Assembly: GCA_001603955.1 (NCBI GenBank)
Contig: LVAA01000011.1
Span: forward strand, 1 to 64,000
Length of the DNA: 64,000 nucleotides
Origin: Syntrophobacterales bacterium Delta_02
Lineage (GTDB): Bacteria > Desulfobacterota > Syntrophorhabdia > Syntrophorhabdales > Syntrophorhabdaceae
Reading direction: 5' to 3'
Shown here piece after piece: positions 51,978 through 60,339 of the stretch. The notes below the pieces were generated by a model, which did not search any database, had not been told where the DNA came from, and was given only the letters and a program-made list of their open reading frames with translations. The position numbers were made by a program, and so were the translations under genes. How positions within the stretch are numbered: position 1 is the stretch's first letter; every line of letters starts with the position of its first letter.

Positions 51978-51999
51978 TCGCTCGTTACACTCCTTGAGA

Positions 52000-52443
52000 T
52001 CATTTCTTGAGCTCCTCCACGAGCTCCACTATGATGCCGTCGGGGTCGTGGCAGTACATAACCTTGACGAGCCCGTCGGGCGACGGCTCAGGCGGGTTAT
52101 TGCAGTGAAAACCACGGGCCTCGAGTGTCCTGTACATGTCTTCTATGTCAAGCACCGTGAAGGCCACGTGAGAGAAACCTCGCCGGTAAGCGCCCGCATT
52201 CCCGGGGCCTTCAGCGCAAACCATACCTTTCTTGTACTCTATGAGCTCGACCAGGGACCCTTCCGGGCACTCCAGCTTGGCCCATTCAAGGACGGCCCCG
52301 GGAATCCCGACAACCCTCTCGATGTACTCCCCCGATTCGGTCATCCGCGCGCGGACCTTGAGCCCGATGATGTCCCTGTAAAAGGCGAGCGACCTCTCGA
52401 GATCCCTTACGACGAGGCCCGCGTGGCGCATCGAGAGAGCCAC
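52000..52443 (-). CDS. VOC-family (glyoxalase/methylmalonyl-CoA epimerase-like) protein
   Basis: A 147-residue protein of the vicinal-oxygen-chelate fold with two beta-alpha-beta modules. MRHAGLVVRDLERSLAFYRDI begins the first; FSHVAFTVLDIEDMYRTLEA and YCHDPDGIIVELVE form the second, with metal-binding-type His and Glu residues. The family includes isomerases, epimerases and dioxygenases. The start is taken as GTG 52443, which begins one base after the aminotransferase stop. Its role in this cluster is unknown; an isomerase or epimerase step is plausible. Confidence 0.85.
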   Translation of the reverse strand: MALSMRHAGLVVRDLERSLAFYRDIIGLKVRARMTESGEYIERVVGIPGAVLEWAKLECPEGSLVELIEYKKGMVCAEGPGNAGAYRRGFSHVAFTVLDIEDMYRTLEARGFHCNNPPEPSPDGLVKVMYCHDPDGIIVELVEELKK

Positions 52444-52444
52444 G

Positions 52445-53827
52445 TCACCTCCCCTCGAGGCATTCGGAAATCGCTTCCGCGAGCACTTCAACGCCTTCCA
52501 GCAGCGCCTCCTCACTGATGGTCAGGGGCGGAGCCAGCTTTATCGTCTCCCTTCCCGTATGGACGACGAGAAGCCCCTTCCGCATGGCCCTTTCGCTCAC
52601 CCGGGTCGCAAGGTCCGAAAGGGGATCGCCATTGTTGTCATTGAAATGAAGGGCCGCCAGAAGGCCCTTGCCCAGCACGTAATTGATCACGTCAGGGAAC
52701 CTGTTCTTTATCGCGTTCAGCCTTGCATGGAACAGCTCCCCCAGGACCCGCGACCTGTCGATGAGATCTTCCTCTATTATGTACCGCATGTTCGCAAGAC
52801 CGGCGGCGCACACCACGGGGTTGGCCGAGTGGGTGGAACTCATCGACCCGATCTCGGGGAGGTCCATGATCTCCCGGCTACCGAGGACGATCGACAGGGG
52901 AAGGCTGGAACTGGCCCCCTTCCCGCAGCACAGGATGTCCGGCTCGACACCGTAATGCATGTACCCAAAGAGTTCACCCGTCCTGCCGAAGCCGGCCTGC
53001 ATCTCGTCGAAGGCGATGAGCATGCCGTGTTCTCTCGCGAACCGCTGGAGCGCCTTGACGAAGGCGACAGGGTAGAATGCCGCGCTCCATCCCTGAAAGG
53101 TCTCTATCATGAACCCGCACAGGTCCTCGTCCGCCGACAAACCCTGTGTCCTCATGAGGTCTTCGATGTTCTCATAGAAGTATCCCTCGGGGTCTTCCAC
53201 GGCCTTCGGCCTCCACGGGTACGGAAAGGGAACATGGAAAATGTTCGGGTCCAGGTACCCTATCCACTCCTTCTGCGCCGGGTTGTAGCTCATCATCTGG
53301 GCACCCATCGTACGGCCGTGCCAGTTGCCCTCGAAGCCGATGATGCCCGGTCTTTTCTTGCCCTGCTTAAAGCCATTCATCCGCATCAGCTTGATCCCGC
53401 ATTCCGTCGCTTCCGTGCCGGCGGACAGCAAAAAGGCCTTCTCGAACTGCTCCGGTGTGTTGTCCACGAGATACTTTATGTAATTTACCCTCTCCCGCGA
53501 CGCGTAGGTATACGTGTGAAGAAGCGGTCTGTCGACGACGGACCGTATGGCGTCCCGTATCCTTTCGTTGCCGTGCCCCGCGTTGGTGACGAATATGGTG
53601 CTCGAAAAATCGAGCCACTTGTTGCCCCAGGCGTCATAGACCTGGAATCCTTCGGCCCTGTCCCAGAAGACGGGAAGCTGGCCGTGCATGGAAACCGACT
53701 CGAACCGTTCGAGGTCCTCGAAGACGGGGACCGATTCGGGCACGGGGATCATCGTCGCGATGCGGCGGTATTTCGTGTCGACCTTCGGTACATCTTCGGG
53801 AACGAGAGAGAAGCGGGAACCTGCCAT
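52445..53827 (-). CDS. Class III aminotransferase (glutamate-1-semialdehyde aminomutase-like)
   Basis: A 460-residue PLP enzyme of the class III fold. YDAWGNKWLDFSSTIFVTNA, LLSAGTEATECGIKLMRM, FEGNWHGRTMGAQMM, LIAFDEMQAGFGRTGELFGY and the Schiff-base lysine in CCGKGASSSLPLSIV are all in place. It transfers an amino group to an aldehyde or ketone, or migrates it. The N-terminal about 45 residues are longer than usual. The ATG at 53827 has GGAGG upstream. Its place between a CMP-sugar synthetase and a VOC protein suggests an amino-sugar step, in a family more often used on small amines or semialdehydes. Confidence 0.93.
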   Translation of the reverse strand: MAGSRFSLVPEDVPKVDTKYRRIATMIPVPESVPVFEDLERFESVSMHGQLPVFWDRAEGFQVYDAWGNKWLDFSSTIFVTNAGHGNERIRDAIRSVVDRPLLHTYTYASRERVNYIKYLVDNTPEQFEKAFLLSAGTEATECGIKLMRMNGFKQGKKRPGIIGFEGNWHGRTMGAQMMSYNPAQKEWIGYLDPNIFHVPFPYPWRPKAVEDPEGYFYENIEDLMRTQGLSADEDLCGFMIETFQGWSAAFYPVAFVKALQRFAREHGMLIAFDEMQAGFGRTGELFGYMHYGVEPDILCCGKGASSSLPLSIVLGSREIMDLPEIGSMSSTHSANPVVCAAGLANMRYIIEEDLIDRSRVLGELFHARLNAIKNRFPDVINYVLGKGLLAALHFNDNNGDPLSDLATRVSERAMRKGLLVVHTGRETIKLAPPLTISEEALLEGVEVLAEAISECLEGR

Positions 53828-53856
53828 TATTCCTCCAGTATCAGCTCGCATGCCTG

Positions 53857-54594
53857 TCAGGCGCGGGCACGCCCCAGGTGGTCGCACAAGGGGTGCCCCT
53901 TCGCCGTGATGACGTACTCAAGATATTCGAACTCCTCCATGCGGTCTATCTCAACGATGACGGGCGTGACAAAGGCCTTGACCCTGGGGCCGAAGAGCCC
54001 CTCGCCGCCCCGCACGAAATCGGTCTTGATGATCTCCACATACCCGTTGGGATGGTAGGCCGGAGGGAAGGTCTGACGGGGAAGGTTGTAGTACTCGGGC
54101 CTGGGATCGTTGGGAAAGAAACCGTCGAGGAGCCCATCGTTTATGCACATCATCTTCTGCGGCGGCTCAGGCAACTCCTGAACGGACCTCAAAGATGTCA
54201 CGTCACCGAAGGAGGACCCGATCACTCTTATCGCGTCGGAGATGACCTCCGGGTCCCGTAAAGGAGTTGTCGGAAGGAGCTGGACGAGTATATCGGGTTC
54301 GACACCCTCATTGGCCTTGAACCAGTCGAGGGCATGGAGAATGAATTCTATGTTCGGCGACGTGTCGACGGCCAGTTCGGCGGGCCTCATGAAAGGAACC
54401 TCTGCCCCGTAGCTCCTGGCGATATCGGCTATCTCGGGGGAGTCCGTGGAGACAACGACCCGTTCGATGTCCCTGCACAGGAGCCCCGCGGCTATGGAAT
54501 AGGCGATGAGCGGATACCCGGCAAGTGGTTTGATGTTCTTCTTCGGAACACCCTTCGAGCCACCCCGCGCGGGGATAATAGCATACGTTTTCAT
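53857..54594 (-). CDS. CMP-sugar synthetase (NeuA/PseF/KdsB-type cytidylyltransferase)
   Basis: A 245-residue cytidylyltransferase. MKTYAIIPARGGSKGVPKKN with the following IKPLAGYPLIAYSI is the CTP-binding signature of CMP-nonulosonate synthetases; VVVSTDSPEIADIARSYG and LLPTTPLRDPEVISDAI are also typical. By family knowledge it makes a CMP-activated 3-deoxy-ulosonic acid such as sialic, legionaminic or pseudaminic acid. It is close to two NeuB-like genes, which supports this. The exact sugar is not determined by sequence. A 155-base repeat-containing gap separates it from the upstream TIM-barrel gene. Confidence 0.93.
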   Translation of the reverse strand: MKTYAIIPARGGSKGVPKKNIKPLAGYPLIAYSIAAGLLCRDIERVVVSTDSPEIADIARSYGAEVPFMRPAELAVDTSPNIEFILHALDWFKANEGVEPDILVQLLPTTPLRDPEVISDAIRVIGSSFGDVTSLRSVQELPEPPQKMMCINDGLLDGFFPNDPRPEYYNLPRQTFPPAYHPNGYVEIIKTDFVRGGEGLFGPRVKAFVTPVIVEIDRMEEFEYLEYVITAKGHPLCDHLGRARA

Positions 54595-54749
54595 GTGTGA
54601 TCCCTCGTTCGTTTCAAATTCATGACCTGGTGAGATAAACCACGCTCTGCCGTCATCCCGGCGAAGGCCGGGATCCAGGAAAAGAGTCTGGTCGCAGAAG
54701 CCTCATCCCGTTCAGGAGGACCGTCCAACCCACAAGCCTCAACATCATG
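54595..54749. repeat. Gap with REP-like palindrome
   Basis: No gene is seen. CCCGGC (54657-54662), GAAG, GCCGGG (54667-54672) make a perfect hairpin inside CGTCATCCCGGCGAAGG, and it is followed by ATCCAGG. This sequence is a widespread bacterial REP-type motif, often scattered between genes. It could add a pause or transcript-stability hairpin inside the long minus-strand unit. Confidence 0.75.
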
Positions 54750-55589
54750 TCATTTCGGCAACGCCAGCCTGTCCATCAACCACTCAAGCTGGGTCTTGAA
54801 AACTGCCACTCCTTCATCGTCCCTGTAAGCCTGCATGATGAGGGGACCATCATATCCGGTATCCGCGAGGAGGGCGAAGAAAGTATCGAAATCCGTGTCG
54901 CCCGTTCCCAGCATAACCGAACCACCACCCCGCACGCGATCCTTTATGTGGACGTCGGTGATCTTCTTTCCATAAGCGGCGAATTCCTCCCGCACATCAT
55001 AGCCGAGGGACGCGCTGTTACCCGTATCGTAATTGACCGAGAACACATCCGACCCCAGCCGCGCAAGAAGTTCCGCGAAGGGCCGAGGCGCCAGGTCTGT
55101 CTCGAGAGAGAACCGCACTCCCCTGTCGGCGGCGAGATCCGCAAGAGGCAGAATCTTACCCGCGAACCTCTCGACCTCCTCATCGCTTTTGAGGGATGAT
55201 TGGTCGACACAGGGTATCACGATATCCTTCACACCGAGAAAACGGCCCGCGTTCTCCGCAAGCCGCCGCAGCACCTCGACGCTCAAGGTGGAGACATCCG
55301 GAGAAGGACTGCTCAAGGGGGCCTCCATGAAATAGTCGGCGCATATGGAAACGACGCGCACCCCCGTTTCGTCCGAAAGGGCCTTGATCTGCCTTGCCCC
55401 TTCTTCCGACATGAGGGGGTTCAGTTCGAAATCGTTGTGATCGAGGATAAACTCGACATAGTCAAGGCCAGACCCCCTGGCAAGGGTGAACTCCTCCTGC
55501 CAGTATCCCAGCGGATGCGCCTGGTACCGCCCCATGTACTTGGGCAGGAGCCGCCCCTGCATGACACCGATCTTGTATCGAATGCTCAT
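54750..55589 (-). CDS. Sugar phosphate isomerase/epimerase (xylose-isomerase-like TIM barrel)
   Basis: A 279-residue TIM barrel of the AP-endonuclease 2 / IolE-type superfamily. Metal ligands lie in YVEFILDHNDF, VRFSLETDLA, NYDTGNSASLG and DVHIKDRVRGG. Family members isomerise or epimerise sugars and their derivatives through an enediol with a bound metal. Substrate unknown. It starts 4 bases before the end of the NeuB-like gene's upstream region and is followed by the repeat gap and the CMP-sugar synthetase, so it probably acts on the same sugar. Confidence 0.88.
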   Translation of the reverse strand: MSIRYKIGVMQGRLLPKYMGRYQAHPLGYWQEEFTLARGSGLDYVEFILDHNDFELNPLMSEEGARQIKALSDETGVRVVSICADYFMEAPLSSPSPDVSTLSVEVLRRLAENAGRFLGVKDIVIPCVDQSSLKSDEEVERFAGKILPLADLAADRGVRFSLETDLAPRPFAELLARLGSDVFSVNYDTGNSASLGYDVREEFAAYGKKITDVHIKDRVRGGGSVMLGTGDTDFDTFFALLADTGYDGPLIMQAYRDDEGVAVFKTQLEWLMDRLALPK

Positions 55590-55593
55590 TCAG

Positions 55594-56436
55594 CTAAAAG
55601 TCCGTATGGAAGTGCGCCCTCAGTTTCTTGCTGATGGGGACCTCCTTGGTCAGGACACTTATCACGCCATCGCCCATTGCCCTCTCTATCTTCCTTACGG
55701 CACCAACAAGGCTCTTCAGCCCCATAGGCTCCACGGAGGATGCCTGATCCGACCCGTACATCGCCCTCCCGAGGGTTATATGCCTCTCGAGAGAGGTTAT
55801 GCCCAGCGCGGCGGCTGCGTAGGAGACCGCCAAACCAACTTCATGGCCACTGTAACCGACGTCGCACTTGTAGCGCTCCCTGAGGGTATGGATGCAGTTG
55901 AGGTTTGCGTCCTCATCGTCCATGGGGTATGTGGAGATGCAGTGCATGAGCTCGAAAGGGCACCCGGCCTTGCGGAAGATCTCCACGGCACGGTCTATCT
56001 GTTCGAGGGTGCTCATGCCCGTCGATATGAACGTGTGCCTCTTCTCCGATGCCACCATCTCGAGAAGGGGCTCGTACGTCAGCATGGCCGACGCTACCTT
56101 GTTGTACTTGAGGTCGAACTGACTGAGGAACTTCTGGCTCTCCAGGTCCCAGGCGGATGCAAACCACTCTATCTCCATTTCCTTGCAGAAACGGTCTATC
56201 TCACTGTATTCCTCGAGTCCGAATTCGAGTGCTTCTTTTTGCGCCCTCTGTGTCGTTCCCCAGGGGCTTTCCCGGGGACTGTCAAGCAATTCCTTCGAAT
56301 ACACGAGTTCGACGGTGCGCTTCTGGAATTTGACGGCGTCACAATCCGCTTCCTTAGCCACCTTGATCAGGTCCTTCGCGATCCCGATATCACCGTTGTG
56401 ATTTATGCCTATCTCGGCAATGATGAAGATTGACAC
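55594..56436 (-). CDS. NeuB-family sugar-acid synthase lacking the C-terminal SAF domain (copy 1)
   Basis: A 280-residue enzyme of the sialic acid synthase family, which condenses phosphoenolpyruvate with an amino sugar or sugar-phosphate. EIGINHNGDIGIAKDLI, AVKFQKRT, VASAMLTYEPLLEMV, FISTGMSTLEQIDRAV, VGYSGHEVGL and LERHITLG are present; the metal-ligand histidines in SGH and RHIT are kept. The chain ends right after the barrel: the antifreeze-like SAF domain (about 60 residues), which completes the active site of standard NeuB dimers, is missing. The usual GYSDH is GYSGH here. A second copy occurs at 61113. Confidence 0.9.
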   Translation of the reverse strand: MSIFIIAEIGINHNGDIGIAKDLIKVAKEADCDAVKFQKRTVELVYSKELLDSPRESPWGTTQRAQKEALEFGLEEYSEIDRFCKEMEIEWFASAWDLESQKFLSQFDLKYNKVASAMLTYEPLLEMVASEKRHTFISTGMSTLEQIDRAVEIFRKAGCPFELMHCISTYPMDDEDANLNCIHTLRERYKCDVGYSGHEVGLAVSYAAAALGITSLERHITLGRAMYGSDQASSVEPMGLKSLVGAVRKIERAMGDGVISVLTKEVPISKKLRAHFHTDF

Positions 56437-56448
56437 CTGTTGCCCCCT

Positions 56449-57510
56449 TTATCCGGCTAGATTTTTTTCTATAATCTCGCAGATTATATGCGCGATTGCA
56501 ATATGAGCTTCCTGTATCCTCGGTGTCGAGCCCGAGGGCACGGATATGCAGTGGTCCGACAGAGCCCTGACAAGACATCCCTCATTGTTTCCCGTCATGC
56601 CTATCGTGGTTATACCCATGGATCTCGCGGTCTCAAGCACCCTGGTTATGTTCTTCGAATTCCCGCTCGTCGATATGGCGAAGAGAACGTCGCCCCTGTG
56701 CCCCCGCGCCTCGAGCTGCCGGGAAAAGACCTCGTCGAAGGAGGTGTCGTTCCCGACCGCAGTCAGGGTCGAGGTGTTGACGGTGAGCGCCTCTGCCGCC
56801 AGGGCCCGTCTCTTCAGCAGAAAACTGCTTACCATCTCCGTGGCGATATGCTGCGAATCCGCCGCGCTGCCGCCGTTGCCGCAAAAGAAAAGGGTCCCGT
56901 CTTGCCTGAGGGCCTCTGTCGCAACCTCGGCCGCAGCCGCTATCACTGCCAGCCGATCGGGGTCCTCGAGCAGTGCTTCCATTACTCTGTCGTGCTCCTT
57001 GAGCCGGTCCCTGACAAGCTCCGTGTCCCCGGCGGGTGTCCGGGCGCTCCCGGGTTTCTGAAGGACGTAACGGGCAACCTCGCAGATGACGCCGCAGCCG
57101 CGCTCAGCCTGTGTGACGAGCCCGGCGCACCTTCGCACTTCATCGTCGGCATCGCAGGGCGCGAAGCTGTACCGGAGGTATTCCAGAAGTTCCATGTCCT
57201 TCTTTGAATCACCAACGAAACAGACCTTCGATTCGTCGAATCCCTCCCTCCGTGACAGTTCCCGGAAAGAGGCCAGCTTGTCCTTAGTCCCCGCAACAAA
57301 ATAGTCCGGTGAGAATCTCTTTTTCACGAAGTCGGTGAACCTGTTGTTCTCCCCGGAGATGAACCCAATCTTTATCCCTGCTCTCTTGAGCTCGAAGATG
57401 GCGTCAATGTCCTTGAAGGCTATCCTCTTCGTTTCCTCGCCGTCGGGACCGATGTAGAGAGTGCCGTCTGTCAGGACACCGTCTATGTCAAAGAGAACGA
57501 CTTCGATCAC
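56449..57510 (-). CDS. Fusion: KdsC-like HAD phosphatase plus GmhA-like SIS isomerase
   Basis: A 353-residue protein. Residues about 1-155 are a C0-type HAD phosphatase: D8 and D10 in VVLFDIDGVLTDG, lysine in GTKDKLASF, acidic motif GDSKKDMELL. Residues about 165-353 are a SIS domain close to GmhA: CGNGGSAADSQHIATEMVSS with zinc-type His and Glu, AISTSGNSKNITRV, and TPRIQEAHIAIAHIICE with Gln and His ligands. GmhA isomerises sedoheptulose-7-phosphate; KdsC-like enzymes remove phosphate from 3-deoxy-ulosonate phosphates. GTG 57510 has AAGGAGG; a GTG nine codons upstream is weaker. Confidence 0.93.
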   Translation of the reverse strand: MIEVVLFDIDGVLTDGTLYIGPDGEETKRIAFKDIDAIFELKRAGIKIGFISGENNRFTDFVKKRFSPDYFVAGTKDKLASFRELSRREGFDESKVCFVGDSKKDMELLEYLRYSFAPCDADDEVRRCAGLVTQAERGCGVICEVARYVLQKPGSARTPAGDTELVRDRLKEHDRVMEALLEDPDRLAVIAAAAEVATEALRQDGTLFFCGNGGSAADSQHIATEMVSSFLLKRRALAAEALTVNTSTLTAVGNDTSFDEVFSRQLEARGHRGDVLFAISTSGNSKNITRVLETARSMGITTIGMTGNNEGCLVRALSDHCISVPSGSTPRIQEAHIAIAHIICEIIEKNLAG

Positions 57511-57547
57511 TGAGCTCCCTCCTTTTTCTGTCCGCACCGCCGCATAT

Positions 57548-59452
57548 TCAGTTCCACCACGTGCCCGTTGTGCAGAAATCCCCCGGGACGCCGTATTTCG
57601 CTCTGTATTCGGCCACCGCGTGCCCTATCGATGATTCACGGTCCCCGCCCTTCTCGAGAGCCCCCATGAAGGAGTCGATGAAGCTGCAGATCCTATCCTG
57701 GCCGTCGCTGTCGTCGAAGTAATTTATCCTCTTCCGCCAACGCGAAAGATCACCCACGCTGTCGTCACCTCTTGCGCTGAGCTTAATGGCCGCCTTCATG
57801 TCATCCACTGAACCGTAGATCACCTTCTGCTCTTTGTCCCTGTAGATGGGAAACTTGAGCCATCCCGTGCAGTCCCAGCACACAACCCTGCATCCGTGAA
57901 GCCCGGCGATGATACCCGCCGAATTGACGCCGCAGCACACGGCAAGGTCGGAACGCTTTGCGGCCGCGATGGGAGAGTATTCCCGATGATCGAGGAATAC
58001 CATCCTTTTCCCGGCGACGAGCGCCCTCATTCTGCGCACCACGTCGCCTCCGCCGGGAAAGGCAGCCAGGTCATCCATCTCATATGTCTTGCTCTTGATC
58101 ACCGCCCCCAGGCCCGGATCCTCCTCGAGGATCTCGACGATGCCCGTGTAAAAACGCGAAACGGTTTCGGGTGACTGGTAGAGGTCATACGCGGCACTGT
58201 CGTCGAAAACACTTATCCTGAAGGCCACCTGTGCCGAAAGGTCGATGGGCGGTGCCGTATGAGCACCCTCCTTTACCCACAGACCGCTTGGCAAAATATG
58301 GTCGATGGTGTTGCCTTTCCTCTGGAGGAGATCCCGGTGGGCCTCTCCCCACACGAAGAAGACGTTCTGGGGCGTCAGGTGCGTGGGATACACGTAGTTG
58401 AGGTAGTTGGACCAGTGCAGACCCAGCATCGCTCCACCCGCCTCAGCCAGGGCCTGTGCCTGTGCCTCCTGCATCCACGATACCTCCTGGTGCTGGATAA
58501 GGGCCTTCACGCTGAACGCCCGGAAAAGATCAAGATAAAGCCTTTTGGTGACAACGAAATCCAGCCGGAAGAGCGTGAGCCAGAACGGTTCCGAAAACCT
58601 TGCGCTGCCGAGGAGATCACGAAGGATACCTGCTGCGTCCCGGGGCGTAAGGCAGGAGTTTCTGAACCCGTGAAGGTCAATCCACTTGAACCCGATCCTC
58701 TCGAGGTTGGACGTCGTCTCCGGGGTAACGGGTGTATCGGTCCTATCGAGGTAGTAAACAACGGGATAGGCCGCGTTCCGTGCGCTCAGGAAACCCCTGA
58801 AATCCTTCCATACCCCATGCTGAGGCTCGTATTCTATCCACAATGAGTTCTCTTCCTCTCCCCGTCTGAGACTGCCAAACACATGATGCCCTCGCCAGCC
58901 TGCCAGAAGTCCCCGCATCAGGAGACGCAGCGGTTTGAGCGACAGCCTGAGGAATGATGTCACGGGAAAGAATTGTTTGAGCATCAGACCCTGGTCCCCG
59001 TAATATCCCTTCAGGATATAATTGGCGAAATGGTTCGCGGGGTATATCTCATGGGTGTGACCGGCCACCCCACCCATGCGCTTCCTCACCATCGTCACAA
59101 AGGTCACGCGCTGGTCGAGGAAGGACGAGAGATATGACGCGGTCATCTTCTTCATCCATTCAGGCTCTTCCCCCATGCGTGATCCGCAGAAAAGCCCGAC
59201 CGCCGCAGCGAGGTCATCGGCCCTCTGGTAATCGAGAGCGTAACCTTTATCGTCCGTGAGGTTGAGGACAAGACCGGCAGGGACGAACCCGCCGGCACAT
59301 CCGGCCTTTTTCATGGCACCAAGCATAAGCAGGGCGGATCGTGAAACGCTGTGCTCATTGAATCGTACCTCCACCGGGGAAAACACGGACCTGATCAGAA
59401 ACACCATGATGTGGAGTGCCGTCAACCTCTCCACCCAAGCTATCCTCTTCAC
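57548..59452 (-). CDS. Surface-carbohydrate biosynthesis protein of unknown family (possibly LIC13510-like)
   Basis: A protein of about 634 residues, mostly without strong family motifs. SLWIEYEPQHGVWKDFRGF, GIRGxx-type GT-B sections are not seen; LGLHWSNYLNYVYPTHLTPQ and LAVCCGVNSAGIIAGLHGCRVVCWD suggest a GT-B-like fold of surface-glycan transferases. It may belong to the LIC13510/TIGR04326 group seen in Leptospira O-antigen regions, from recollection only. The open frame extends further upstream, but the first about 140 codons are antisense to the neighbouring gene. Likely starts are GTG 59452 or TTG 59461, both after the upstream stop. Confidence 0.6.
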   Translation of the reverse strand: MKRIAWVERLTALHIMVFLIRSVFSPVEVRFNEHSVSRSALLMLGAMKKAGCAGGFVPAGLVLNLTDDKGYALDYQRADDLAAAVGLFCGSRMGEEPEWMKKMTASYLSSFLDQRVTFVTMVRKRMGGVAGHTHEIYPANHFANYILKGYYGDQGLMLKQFFPVTSFLRLSLKPLRLLMRGLLAGWRGHHVFGSLRRGEEENSLWIEYEPQHGVWKDFRGFLSARNAAYPVVYYLDRTDTPVTPETTSNLERIGFKWIDLHGFRNSCLTPRDAAGILRDLLGSARFSEPFWLTLFRLDFVVTKRLYLDLFRAFSVKALIQHQEVSWMQEAQAQALAEAGGAMLGLHWSNYLNYVYPTHLTPQNVFFVWGEAHRDLLQRKGNTIDHILPSGLWVKEGAHTAPPIDLSAQVAFRISVFDDSAAYDLYQSPETVSRFYTGIVEILEEDPGLGAVIKSKTYEMDDLAAFPGGGDVVRRMRALVAGKRMVFLDHREYSPIAAAKRSDLAVCCGVNSAGIIAGLHGCRVVCWDCTGWLKFPIYRDKEQKVIYGSVDDMKAAIKLSARGDDSVGDLSRWRKRINYFDDSDGQDRICSFIDSFMGALEKGGDRESSIGHAVAEYRAKYGVPGDFCTTGTWWN

Positions 59453-59477
59453 TGTCGCCAACGTATTGGATCCGATC

Positions 59478-60338
59478 CTATTCCTCTGAGCGCGAAAAGC
59501 TCGCGATGATCGTGTCGCAGCACCCGATCGATGCCAGTTGCTTCTCGTAAGCCGCGTGAAGCGCCTCGCTGTCGAGAAAACCCCAGGTCTTGTGACCGCC
59601 GGGTTTTCCCTTCGACAGCCAGTAGAGGTGGTTGGAGAGGGGGTATCTTTGCACCTGCTTGATGTAGTTGACCTTGAACCCCGCCTTCTTAGCCACCGCT
59701 TCCAGGGTGGGACCGGTGTAGAGGAAAAGGTGCGGGCTCCAGTAGGTGAACCTCGAAAAGGCCTCATTCTCATAAAGCGTGAGGAGCGCATCGCCCGCGT
59801 TGGGCACTTCCACAACAATGGACCCCGCGGGGGAAAGCCTCTCGAGGAGTCTCCCCAGCATGTCGATGGGATCGGCAATGTGCTCGAGCACGTGAAAGAG
59901 CGTTATGATATCAAAAGAGTCCACGACGCTGTCGATAGAGGCATGAACGGTAAGCCCCTGCTCCCTGAAGTAGGACTGCAGCCTCTCTTCCAGCTCTATT
60001 CCCTCGACCCGCCGTGCTTTCTTTCGGGCCCGTAAGAGAAACCCGCCGTTGCCGCACCCGAAATCGAGGACCGACCTGTTCTCCAGCAGGGTCTTCAGGA
60101 AGGCGAACCTCCTGTCATCGTCCCACGCGGTGTCGACCACCCAGGACGCTATGTCGACCTCGCCGTCATGCATCCCGGAGGATTCGTAGAAGTTGTCATG
60201 TATATGATCAAAGGATGAGAGAAAGACAAGGCCACAGGAACGGCACTCGTATACCTCGAGGTCAGGGTTGTCCCGGACCGAACCCGGTCTCTTCTTGTGG
60301 TCCCTCCCGCCGCAGAGATAGCAGGTCCTGTCGCTCAT
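59478..60338 (-). CDS. SAM-dependent methyltransferase with N-terminal zinc-ribbon-like cysteines
   Basis: A 286-residue protein. The N-terminal part has CYLCGG and YECRSCGLVF, four cysteines likely binding zinc, as in the methyltransferases seen in C-methylsugar and O-antigen loci. The SAM part has VLDFGCGNGGFLLRARKKA (motif I) and FDIITLFHVLEHIADPIDML (motif II). The ATG at 60338 begins one base after the upstream gene's stop (TGAC-ATG). The upstream gene is a cytidylyltransferase, so the methyl group may go on a sugar nucleotide. Target unknown. Confidence 0.9.
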   Translation of the reverse strand: MSDRTCYLCGGRDHKKRPGSVRDNPDLEVYECRSCGLVFLSSFDHIHDNFYESSGMHDGEVDIASWVVDTAWDDDRRFAFLKTLLENRSVLDFGCGNGGFLLRARKKARRVEGIELEERLQSYFREQGLTVHASIDSVVDSFDIITLFHVLEHIADPIDMLGRLLERLSPAGSIVVEVPNAGDALLTLYENEAFSRFTYWSPHLFLYTGPTLEAVAKKAGFKVNYIKQVQRYPLSNHLYWLSKGKPGGHKTWGFLDSEALHAAYEKQLASIGCCDTIIASFSRSEE

Positions 60339-60339
60339 G

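Noticed and set aside
52559..54058. Plus-strand open frame of 499 codons
   Set aside because: Antisense to the class III aminotransferase and CMP-sugar synthetase genes; no family features.
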